The notes below the pieces were generated by a model. That model ran no database searches. It worked only from the letters and a program-made list of their open reading frames with translations, and was not told where the DNA came from. The translations under genes were made by a program, and so were the position numbers. A stretch of 64,000 nucleotides of DNA from Volvariella volvacea V23 (Eukaryota; Basidiomycota; Agaricomycetes; Agaricales; Pluteaceae), in assembly GCA_000349905.1 (NCBI GenBank), contig KB722737.1, positions 2,121,158-2,185,157 of the forward strand, in the 5' to 3' direction. Below, piece by piece: positions 49,901-60,150 of the stretch; the stretch's first letter is position 1, and each line of letters begins with the position of its first letter.

Positions 49901-50331
49901 CAGGGAGCTCGTTCGCTCCTGGCATTGGACCCGGAAGTGCTTATCAGGCTGCATTAGGAAATGCACTGATAGCTGCTTCACACGCGGAATCTGCCAAAGG
50001 GACGCACAACGATCTGTTGCAGATTCTGAACCATGAAGGCCACTCGTGGGGCTTCACGTATTCGAGTTACCCGCACAATGTGAAAGTCTGGTATGGGGAC
50101 AAGGACGAGAAGATTGCGGAGAACGCTGTGAGGTGGATGGAGAGGAACATGGGAGAGGATAGGTGTAGCGTGAAGGTGGTCAAAGGGGCTGATCATGGGC
50201 TAATGTATCGAAGCAGTGTGGTAGTGGAGGTGTTGGAGCAGATTTTATCATACTGGAAACATCGACAAGGTAAGGCCGGCTCTGTAGTTTGTAGTAAGGT
50301 TACTAATCGGATTTCAGTCGACAACTATTAA
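46964..50331 (+). CDS. Alpha/beta hydrolase-fold protein with long disordered regions
   Basis: Four exons: 46964-48684, 48737-48957, 49013-50269 and 50318-50331 (1070 aa). The first ~520 residues are Ser/Pro/Arg-rich and disordered. The fold starts at HPVVVFLGLGCVRHIMGLYDEM. The nucleophile elbow is MAHSAGAPYALSF (Ser615; Ala-x-Ser-x-Gly rather than Gly). A Ser/Gly-rich insert of about 260 residues (roughly 690-950) follows SYQGIGY. The fold then resumes with NHEGHSWGFTY, VKVWYGDKDEKIAE (Asp1010 or 1012) and KGADHGLMYRSS (His1042), so all three triad residues are present. Probable esterase or lipase; substrate unknown. The last intron (48 nt) has no stop and could be retained. Confidence 0.83.
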
Positions 50332-50729
50332 TCTATACACTGTTATTTGGGACCTCATTTAGATGCTTACAACGTCTCCCGGTCAATTGGCATCTGTCTT
50401 TACTGTTTTCTATTTTTATGCCTTCGTATCTTCGTATCTTGGTTACCTCTAGTTGCATGGTGTTTCTATCTTATTTCTTGCATATACTGGAACCTATCAC
50501 GCCATGTTGCATGATATACCCTCACTTCGTTGAATCATCAGTTTGGATTTCATGATTTCATTGTATCTCTTACAAACATAGGTCTACACTTATCTTCTCG
50601 TCCTTTATCCCTATCCTTCTACCCGCTCCCTACTTTAATATTGTTATCACCACCTAACTTTCATCACAAGCAGTCACAGAATTGTTGTATACCTCCTTAA
50701 TTGAAAAGTATTCGGTTGGGCCAGAGTGA
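50332..50729. other. Convergent 3' flanks
   Basis: 398 bp, A/T-rich, between converging stop codons of the hydrolase and the single-pass membrane protein. No gene or repeat is seen. Confidence 0.45.
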
Positions 50730-51998
50730 CTAGTGTCGGTGTGGGCTGTCATCTTGAAGAAAGACTCTTGGATCAATGCGACCGCTGCCTTTGACAATGG
50801 CCTGTGGGGGCAGTCTTGTCAGGGTGGGTGTCGGCTCAGAGAATGTGGGCATCCTGCGCATAGACGGCCTTGCAGCCACGAAACCATATCGCTTGGCACT
50901 ATTGGGTGCGGACCAGAAAGACCCAGGATCATCGCTAAAAAATTCCGAGGACACGGGAGAGGTTTGCAAGCGCTTCTGCCGGTTGTAATAGATGATATAG
51001 CCTGCGGTACCAAGAGACATGGCGGCTATAAGGCAAGCAACAACGATCAAGGCAACAAGTGACTGCCATACTTGTGGGTTGTTGTTGGAAGAATCTTTGG
51101 AATTTCTGGCGCTGAATGGCGCTGTTACGGTTTCCGTCATTGTGACATACGTAGGGGTCAGACGGGAGGAGGACGAGCTGGTAGTAGTGGGAGAAGGGCT
51201 GGGTGTATTTGGGACTAGGGGATGCTGCGGTCAGTGAATTATGCCTATTGCAGGACTTGCTGAGCATCTCACCAAGTGTGCCCAAGGAAGTAATATTGGG
51301 CCAGGGCTCCGGCTGGGGGATACCTAACAATCATACCATGAAGGCCTAGAAGGACAACATGGTGCACCGATACGTACCTGGGAAGAAGGCATTGCCCACA
51401 TCCATGGGTACGTCAGAAAGCGGCGGGTTATTAGATGCCAAGTTGACGACAAGCGAGTGTAGGGTAAGTTCACTCGTATTCCCGAATTGTGGATCAGGGA
51501 GGTTGTAAAGGGACAGGTTGTGACGTGCTGTTGCGTCAAGGTCGATAACGAACATTGTCGACTGTTGGCACATTGCGATAAACTGACAATCGGGGAGCAT
51601 GGGATGAGACATACGAGGACAGCCTGGGTGTTGTCTGCGATGTCTGGGTCATGACCATCGACAAAGGACACGGGCGATGAGTTGGCGCAATCAATACAAA
51701 AGCCATAAATGGAGCCGCGAGCACGCCTGTAGCCGAGATAGGAAATAGACGTGACGGAGTCTAAGCAGAAGCATCAGCACGGATATATGAACAGAACAAG
51801 GGTGGACATACCCGGCAACTTAACCGTCAATACTAGACCAAGATTGCTTGTATACAAGAAGGAATCGCCGGACAGCGATCGTGCCATGCGCCAGTGACGG
51901 GGAAAGGACAATGCAGGGTTCGCGGAGTTAAATATGAGGGTTGTGCCCAAGACGAGGGGGGCAAAGGAGATAACAAGGACAAGGGCAGAAAAGAGCAT
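50730..51998 (-). CDS. Single-pass type I membrane protein with Ser/Thr-rich stalk
   Basis: Five exons: 51998-51812, 51760-51615, 51561-51378, 51323-51273 and 51214-50730 (350 aa). A signal peptide (MLFSALVLVISFAPLVLG) precedes an ectodomain of about 175 residues with NSANPALSFPRHW and ISYLGYRRARGSIYGFCIDC. A Pro/Ser/Thr stalk (PNTPSPSPTTTSSSSS) follows, with a membrane helix (SLVALIVVACLIAAMSLGTA) and a basic-acidic tail of about 75 residues. This arrangement is that of a cell-surface receptor or wall-stress sensor, but the ectodomain is not a domain I recognise. The ectodomain has possible N-glycosylation sites (NTS, NLS, NIT). Function unknown. Confidence 0.82.
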
Positions 51999-52298
51999 CG
52001 CAGATGCGGGATGGAAGGAGAAGACGGGGGGATCAGACGGGTATGGCCTGCATACAGAGAGCGGTAGGAGGCAGAGACGAGATGGGACAGGGCATCGCGG
52101 GGAGGACTGTTGTGGAGACGGTGGAGGCAAGGGACAGGGGGAGCAGGGAACAGGGAGGTCAGGTGATGGGGAGTCAGGTGACGCGGAGGCGTATGAAAGA
52201 ACACTAGAGCTGGACTTGAATCCAAGTCGTCTGCTTTCTTCATAAATGTCCGTTTCTCGTTAACTCTTCCCATTTCCTCCTTTCGTCTCCCCTTACCT
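51999..52298. promoter_or_regulatory. Divergent promoter, membrane protein / Ies1-like copy B
   Basis: 300 bp between opposite starts, G/A-rich on the plus strand in 52030-52160. No clear core element is seen. Confidence 0.4.
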
Positions 52299-54011
52299 AT
52301 GTCTGCAAGCCCTGCTCCAAAACGGAGTCTCGCCATCAAGCATGCCGACGGCGAGCCTCTTACCCGAGCTGATATACATTATGACCTTCTCTATTGCATT
52401 TTCAGTGACCCCCACAAGGTCTTCACCGACCCCTATGAGCCCAATTCCAACGTGAAACTCACGTTTCGCGAGCTCTATATTAAGGCTCTCCTCCATTCAG
52501 ATAACCTGAGCAAGGTGGCGCGCGGCCACATGACAAAATCCCAGTTGTTCGCTGAGGATTTCGCCATGCTCACTCTGTTGGTTAACATGGGCCGGGTTAA
52601 CACCACAATGAGCTGTTCGTAAATCCAGCCATCTCCTTGCACACACCTTGACGCATACACCCATTGTTCTCGTCAGTCTTTCCTGAGAAGCGGACAAGCG
52701 TTCGGACTTACCACCCAATACCTGCTCTTCAGAGAACCCAGAACAGTCTCCAGGACGTGCCACGGATTAGGCATCTTTTGAAAGCCAGCGTCTTGCCGAT
52801 AGACAAGGAAGGGCCACCTCTGAAGACCCCTTCAGACATCCTATCCCGAGCTGTACGTTTCACACACGATGAAGTCGTTATCCTCCTTTCATTAGTTGCT
52901 GCCCATAGGTAAATCATACCCCTGCGACAAGCGTGACGAATCTCGTGACAATATTGTGCAATTATTCCTCTGTAAGGCTCGAATCGCCTCATGCATTGGA
53001 CTATATCAAACAATCTCCCACCAGTCTATAGGTCAGGCGTACCTGCCAACGGGCGTTGAATTTACGGACCTCTTCACCCGCAAGGATTTTTCGTCTCCGT
53101 CCCGTGCACAGGTGTTCCTATGGCTTTGCTACCATTACCTTGAGTCACCATCCAATGCCAATCAAGCAGGCGGCGTGAGAAACCCCTTTTCTGGCACTGA
53201 GTACGAGGACCGCCTTCCACCTCTCATACCGCTTTCGGAGGAGAATATTAGCCTGGAGAACGTGGACACTGCCGAAGAGCTTCAGCGGTGCAGAGAGGCA
53301 TTAGCGAAGCGTAGTACACATGTAGCAGCCAAGTCAGGAAGACTTGCCGCTATGCCGCCTACTTGGTTTGGTGACGATGAAGAGTTGAAGGCCAACAGCG
53401 ATGAAGTCAAATCGAAAGCGAGGCGTGCTCCTGAAGGAACGAAATATGTGTCTAACTCTCTGGAAAAACGAGCTGCAGCAGATGGTTTACGGCATGACTT
53501 GTTGAAGACAAGGGCGGAGAGAGGGCAACATGTCCTTTCTATTGAAGAAAGCCCCCAAGACCAGATTTCTTATGGTATATACTTTTTCTCACTGAAAGAA
53601 ATAGTGCTGAATATGACTTAGTTGCTGTACAGACTCAGAACCAACGAGGATCCCGCTCATCGCCTTATCCAATTTCTACGAACACTCAGCCAAGGTACAA
53701 TCGCTCTGAACGTCCGAAGCGGTCGTTTGTGGAAGGTAGATCATTGTGAACACTGGATTGTTCCATTGGCCTAACACTCTAGAAATAGCTGCTTTTCACG
53801 ATGCGTTGTTCAAACATCCTTTGGAGGACGAGGATGACGTAGATTTCCTTGGTGAATTTATCAGACTTTTAATTAATCGATCGTTAACGTCCCTTCAGAA
53901 GCGCGGCTCTTGATCCTGAAACGCCTCCGCGGTGAATACCCTGAGTACAATCGGGCCATTGAACCTTTCATTCAAGATTACGACGACGCCTTGTACCTCG
54001 GTCAGTCATGA
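52299..54011 (+). CDS. INO80-complex Ies1-like subunit, copy B (divergent paralogue)
   Basis: Seven exons: 52299-52614, 52677-52852, 52909-52971, 53037-53574, 53622-53735, 53783-53851 and 53899-54011 (462 aa). It is homologous to copy A: LTRADIHYDLLYCIFSD, KLTFRELYIKALLHS, NMGRVNTTMSFFPEK, TYHPIPALQRTQNSLQDV and SRAQVFLWLCYHYLESP. Three introns fall at the same positions and phases as in copy A (after NTTM+1, after ILSRA, after CNYSS). The C-terminus differs: a basic disordered stretch (RYNRSERPKRSFVE), then AFHDALFKHPLEDEDDVDF and RLLILKRLRGEYPEYNRAIEPF. It lacks part of copy A's middle region. Whether it still joins INO80 is unknown. Open frames that ignore the introns near 52896 are out of frame with the homologous core. 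Confidence 0.78.
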
Positions 54012-54820
54012 ATACATGCCATTTGGTTACGATATATCAACCTTAATCCCATTTCGTTCGTGATCTGCGTCATTATTCCGGACGGAAAGTCGTGCAGCAT
54101 GTTGTAGTGTAGGTAACCAATCGACTTTCCAAATTATGGCATTGTTATATCCCAATACATGTCATTCACAATGAACAGCTTGCATTTTTCGTAACGAGAC
54201 ACATGCAGATAAATAGGGAGCGGTTGTGGTAGGGACTAATGGACCATGAATATGTAAGAGTCCGAACAAGAAAATCAGACAACGCAAAAAACAAGCAGGC
54301 GAAGTGAATGAGTATCCTAAACGGCGGCCTTGCCTGAATAACAAACGCATATAAAATACAAAACGGTGGCCATTTCCCCTTACCAGCATTCTACCCCAAA
54401 ATTCAAAGGACACTCGTCGCCCCGGTACTTATCTATAAGTCAGATAAATTACCGATCTGTCAAGACGAATGAACATATCAAAAGAATTCAACGTTCAAAA
54501 TCACGCGAAGAGTGCGAGACACGATAACAATGAAGCAAAAAGCGCACCATCTGGAAGAAATAATAAAAAGGTATCAAAAAAGCCGCATATAAAAAGGAGG
54601 GGAAATCCCAAGAATGGATAAGAGAGGAATTGCAAACAACACAGAAATACAAATGGAGACCGATTCCTTCAATTGATCCTAACATGTATGTATATGTGCA
54701 AATTCAACTGCGAAACACCAATGTACCATAGGGCAATGAACATGGGAATTCAAGGGGAGTTGGAGGGCAGCACGAAGATCAAAAAATCTTGAAATGATTG
54801 GTGGGGAGGATGAATGGCTT
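54012..54820. other. Convergent 3' flanks
   Basis: 809 bp, A/T-rich, between converging stop codons. Short open frames lack protein-like character. No repeat or RNA gene is recognised. Confidence 0.45.
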
Positions 54821-57800
54821 CTACTCTGCCAGCCATTTTTCGCACTTCTTGGCATACTTGTCCAGGAGTAGCATCAAATCTCGTATGATGAACGTCAATA
54901 CGATCCTTGAGAAGAATTCCGAAGAGTGTCGCAGTTTGGCTTCGGCAGCGGCACGAATGTCCAGGGGAAGGGCATTGTAGACCGGTGCCATGGGCTGCGA
55001 AAACATGGCCCTGCTGTGCTCGTCCAGAAGTTGTACATTGAGGAATAAGCGTTTTAGGCCTTGGACATATGTATCCGGGGAGTCCAAGCTATAATAAGAC
55101 ACGACGTCAGGATCACTCCAACATGCATTTGCTACACGTTCTTACTTTTTAGCCGTAGTCAGTTTGTCAAATCGCCGACTGAGCTTATCTCCCCAAGTGA
55201 ACTTCTTCAACGCAAATCCTTCTCCAACACCTAGTTTCTTTCCAAAGTTGGAAGCAATGCCATCACACACCGACGCAAACTCTTCCAATTTAGATATCCA
55301 AGCATCACCTTCTTTCCTTCCAATACTACCTATGCCCAGGACCATCCCACTGCTCACATTACCGGCACCAAAAGCGTCTGCGCTCGCATGTTGCAGGTCC
55401 TCCAAGGCACCACACAAGATATTGACCACACGAACCTTATCTGCAACGTTCGTCAGCTTCGCACCACCTTGAGACCAAACTTCTCGTGGGACGTGCAATC
55501 GACGTGTAACATAACCACCTGTCGCGCTTTCCATGGTATTCTTCAAGAGGAGCATCATGTGGTATGGCCGTCGGATGGGATCGTTCGGCGGGGCAGGTGG
55601 CAAAGGTGAGGTAGGTGTTGTCGGGAGGGTGTTCGAGAGGGTGGGAGGTGGTGGAATCAGGCCACCTGGACCCGAAAGCATGTCCGTTTGAATGGTCAGC
55701 GGGGGAAGAACATTTGGGTTGAGTTTCGATGGGAGGGATGGTTTTCTAGTCGCGACAGCAGCATTCGCGGGAACAGGCGGTCGTTGGTCAAGAGGAGAAA
55801 CATGTCCGTTGACGAGAGTCGGCCGCCTGCCTGGCTGAGAGTTAGATCTACTTCTTGAATGAGGAATAGCACCGGGTGTAGTAGAACTAGGGAGCGAGGT
55901 TGATGGCGCCTTGAGCGGTACCGAACCGAAGGATATCGTAGAATCAGTGGGTGACGACGAACGAGGAGTTGGAGGGGCGGAAGTCTTTGTTCTGCGCTGG
56001 AAGATTGTTCCCTGCGTCGTGGTAGAATTTATAATTGCACCATGATTAGCAAAGTCCGAGCGAGTCGTTAGTGTTGACGAGCCCCTGGGTCTTGGAGCAA
56101 TGACATTGGTCAGTTTTGGAGAAGGAACCTTAGTTGCTGGGGATGTTGAGTGGTTGCGGAAAAGTGTGGGTTGTGAAGGTGGTGAGGGCAAAGGTGGCAG
56201 GGGAGGGGATTCTCTTCTCGCTGTTCTTGGGGTATCTGGTACTAGATGGTGATGTCCGTCTATCGAATGGTTATTAGAACCAGGTTGAGCTTTCTCATTA
56301 TCTTCTTCCAACCTCTCCGTCTCCTCTTCTTCCAAAGCGGTCAGTCTTCCAGAACCAGAGCCAGTCCTACGGTGTCCAACGGAGTTGCCACGGGGACGAG
56401 TATCCGGAACTTCGAGTCGCTTTACAGCAGGTATACTTGCCGGGACCGAAGGTTCAACGACTATGGGATATGGTGCAGGTGGAGGAGAGTTCGTTGGCGG
56501 GGGAGCAGGAGGTGGGAGATTAGATGTCGCTCGTGGTCTACGGATTATTGAAGCACGGTGAGGAGAGGGTTGGGAGCTGGCGTTTGGAGGTGAGGGCGCG
56601 CTGATAACTGGAGTAGGGGCCACTATGGGTTGAATAGGTGAGGGGGAGGAATCGTATTGGATTGCGTATGGGTGTTGTAAAGGGCCTGAATCAGAGGGCG
56701 CAGAACCCCTGGCGTTTGATGAATCTAAGAGCGCAGACATAGGGTCCTCCAGGTGGTCGGTGTCACTCGCAACAAGGTCCGGGGAATAGTGTCCATCTCG
56801 ACTACCACTAAGACTGCTGGGCTGGGTATATATATGTTGAGGTATCTGCTCAAAAGTTTCCGATATGGGAGACGCAGAAGTGGTCGGGGAAGCTGACTGT
56901 GCGGAATCTGTGGATGCAGCTACTGACGAGTAAAGTGATGAAGAGGAATATGGTACAATGGGGATGCTGTATATGATACTGAGGATATTCATGCGATCTG
57001 CGTACGTATCGTGCTGAAAGATGATCAATCGGATCTCCTTGGTACTGGAGAGGTCGTATTTCCACTTACAATAGTTTGCAACCGTCTGACCTCTTCTTCT
57101 TGGGCAGCCAAACTACGTCGTCGTCTTCTTCGATGGCCGTCTGTGCTGTCTTCACCACGCCTTACTCGTTCCATCACTTCGCTTAAGAGGGCAACACTAC
57201 GCCCATACGCCTGAACAGCAGCCTCAGGATTATCGTTCATGGAGTCTAGCTGTACCGCCTCCCGAGCCAGTTCTAATGCCCTGGTCAATGCTCTGCGAGA
57301 GGATGGACGAGGTTCTCGTCGTTCTGGAGGTGCCAGGCGGTCCTGAGGTGGGTCACGGTCAGGGGGTCGCTCATGGGGCCGGCTAGTCAATACTAGTACG
57401 GATTGTGGAGGAGGGTCCGAGAGGTCGTCAACTGAGGTAGCGGCAGAAGGAATCGGACTAGGGTTCGATGAAGATGTTGCCTGTCGAGATTGAGAGAAGG
57501 CTGCAACGGCTGCAAGGTTCGGTGAAGCCCCTGGTCGGGTGATAGGCAAAGCTTGCGCAGGAGTATAATGAGAAAATTGGGGGGATCCTTGAGTGTCTTC
57601 GAATGGTATCCCGACTGGGTGTGGTTGGGATAGAGCGGCTTGGGGGACACTGGGAATTGGATGGTTTGGAGGAGGGCCAGCAGGTCGGACATGGGCCGCA
57701 GAAGAACGGCGCCTCTGAGAGAGGGAAGAGGACGTATTGAGATAGGAAGCTGGAGGGGAATTCATCGGAGGAGATTGTGCTGCAGAGGGACGTTCGTGCC

Positions 57801-57852
57801 AGTCGCGCGAAGAATGGGGAAGGGGACGCGAGTCCCAGTCCAGCTCGGCCAT
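54821..57852 (-). CDS. MIT-domain protein
   Basis: Three exons: 57852-57070, 57013-55146 and 55088-54821 (972 aa). A disordered N-terminus precedes an MIT-type helical hairpin spanning the first junction: SRRALTRALELAREAVQLDS, AVQAYGRSVALLSEVMERV, EEEVRRLQTI/HDTYADRMNIL. MIT domains bind ESCRT-III tails and microtubule-related partners in membrane traffic. A ~450-residue Pro/Ser-rich region follows. The C-terminal 180 residues form a conserved helical block: RPYHMMLLLKNTMESATGGY, REVWSQGGAKLTNVADKVRV, KKFTWGDKLSRRFDKLTTA and DSPDTYVQGLKRLFLNVQLL to the end WLAE. Specific function unknown. Confidence 0.88.
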
Positions 57853-58303
57853 AGGACACCAGTGATGGCAACGTCAGCGCCTTGTACCGAGACGGCACCT
57901 CTTGGGCACAGAAAAAATGCAATAAGATAATCGTAAACGAGAAAATAAAGCGAAGACGCAACACCGGCAACGGCGAGGGTGGAGGTGATAGAGTACAAGT
58001 GCAAACAGTCAACAAGTTCTGTCGTCCTTGTTTTGCCACAACCACCTATACTCGGCTGCATTCTTGTTTTCCCAAATCAAACCATAGACGAAATTGGTTC
58101 ATAGCATGGCTTCCAAAGGGCGTTTGGACATTAAAACGAAAGCAGTGCCCTACACGATTGAAATATCAGGAGGTAATCACAATCAACTAATTATCCGGGA
58201 GGTATCAAGTTGGAATCAAAGGAGTGGACCAGAGTTCGATCGGAAGGTGAATAGGGTATAGCTACTTGGATAAAGTATGGAGGACGGCAGGTCACACTCA
58301 ATC
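57853..58303. promoter_or_regulatory. Intergenic region septin / MIT gene
   Basis: 451 bp between two minus-strand genes. It should hold the MIT gene promoter and the septin 3' UTR. Nothing else is evident. Confidence 0.4.
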
Positions 58304-59987
58304 TCAGAACTCTCCCATAGAGCCTTGGGCAGCCAAACGACTCTCCAGGTTTCTGTCAGGTGGAATTATTAGGAAACCAGATTCAAAATCAATTCAAAGA
58401 ACCGAATAAATACCTGAGGGATTCTTCCTTTGCCAACAATTCCTGCCTCTTCTCGTTGATCTCGCGCTGCACCTTGAGCTCAATTTCGCGGAGCTACGCA
58501 ACAGATAAGCGCATGGACAGTTAAAGAGAAGGGGAAATATACCTTCTCTTCCTCGCGACGCAATTGTTCCTCCTTGAGCCGGACGCTTTGGGACGCAAGG
58601 TCCTCGGGCAGAATAGACGAGTCGCTGCTGATTCGCTCAGTAAGGGCACAGCCTGTTATCAAGTGTATACATACTAATTGTCAGCATGAACAGTACGCGA
58701 AAGCTTCTCCGTACGATACGTCTCGTAGAGGACGTCGTGAGTGAGCGACTTGAGATCAGCTAAATGCGAGCTAAATAAATAGTGTCAGTGTCTGTGGAAC
58801 CATTGGAGTTGACCACATACTTCAGAAGAGCGCTGCGAAGCCTGCTGAAATCTGAATGTTTGGGGTTATCGACTTCAGCGATACCCCATGGGTAGATTCG
58901 CGCGCGAACCATCTGCCCATCTAATTCAACCTCCTCTTCGGACCCAATAATGGCAAACGGTAGAAGGGCCTGCGTGCACACATAGTCAGGGTCGGAGGGT
59001 CAAAGGAAGCATGACCTCATAAGTGTGACTAACCCGAAGTTCGCTGTTATCCTGAATTGTTTCTTCGTCATCTTCCTCGACATCATATGGGAAGTTATAA
59101 ACGGGGATGTCGTAATGCTCAATGTCCTCCATGATCTGAAAGTGTGACGTGTGGGCATGGTGAAGCTAGCTGGAAGTATAAATGTGACTTACGCGTTTCT
59201 TGAAGCCCTTTAGCTCACTGGGTGTCAGGGTGTCTGCCTTGCCAATAACAGGGATGACATTGACACGAGGAGAAAGTCGGCGCATGAGTTCAATATCCAT
59301 TTCCCTCAATCTGCGTCATTTCAGTTGATATGTAAAATACGCATTGAATCTCACTCACGCATGACCAGTGGGAGGGATGAAGTACAAGAGAGCGTGAACG
59401 CGGTTGTCCCTGAAACGTGGGTTGCGCTTAATTCGGGACTCCTCCGCCAAAATGTCATCGTATTGACGCTCGAGGTACCCAACAATCTCCTGGAAACTAT
59501 AAAAAAACTGTGAAACAGAGTCAAAAACCTCGGGGAGTTGGCTTACGCAAATTCATTGTCAATGTTGTCACCGAATCCAGGAGTGTCAACAATGGTCAAA
59601 GCAATCCGAACACCATCCTCCTCAAGTTCTAGATTATTTGTCTGCGTTATTTATTGCGCTCTTGGCAATATGAAGTTGAGCCCACGCACCGACATTGACT
59701 GGCTTGATTTTGATGCCTTCTTCAATGTGTGCGGTAGATGGGTCATCACAAACTTGGTGGTGCAGAACTTCAGATTCGCAAAGAGTGTTGACAAAAGTGG
59801 TTCGTCCAGTTCCAGACGCCCCTACAATTGCGCAGAAGGTATATCAAGTTGCAATGAATGCAAAATGAAATTAATACTACTGAATAAAACTTCAAGAATG
59901 ATGCATAGACATACCAACCACCATAAGGGTGAACTGAACACCCTTCTTGACCTTATTACGACCGCCACGACGACCTGCAAAAGACAT
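58304..59987 (-). CDS. CDC11: Septin, Cdc11 group
   Basis: Eleven exons: 59987-59915, 59821-59690, 59628-59547, 59496-59359, 59310-59193, 59135-59034, 58969-58821, 58770-58697, 58652-58543, 58493-58414 and 58352-58304 (368 aa). Septins are GTP-binding proteins that polymerise at the bud neck, septum and hyphal tip. KKGVQFTLMVVGASGTGRTT is the P-loop, with Arg where other groups have Lys, a trait of the Cdc11 group. DTPGFGD is the switch II motif and GKADTL the G4 motif. The septin unique element is around SHLADLKSLTHDVLYETYR. A C-terminal coiled coil of about 70 residues follows (RLKEEQLRREEEKLREIELK onward). Confidence 0.92.
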
Positions 59988-60150
59988 TTTTAAGAGAAAG
60001 TGATAGGTGGATGGGGAGTAAGATACAAGGAAGGGAAGGGGTAATGTGCGAAAGGTTGATTTGGGAGGGCAAACTCGCGTTGTTGGGTTGGGCTTGAAAC
60101 TCCGACGTTTACCCCACAAGGTGGCGTGACAGCAAATCCTCCCGTCTCCC
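59988..60150. promoter_or_regulatory. Divergent promoter septin / MSH1
   Basis: 163 bp between opposite start codons of two housekeeping genes. Confidence 0.4.
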
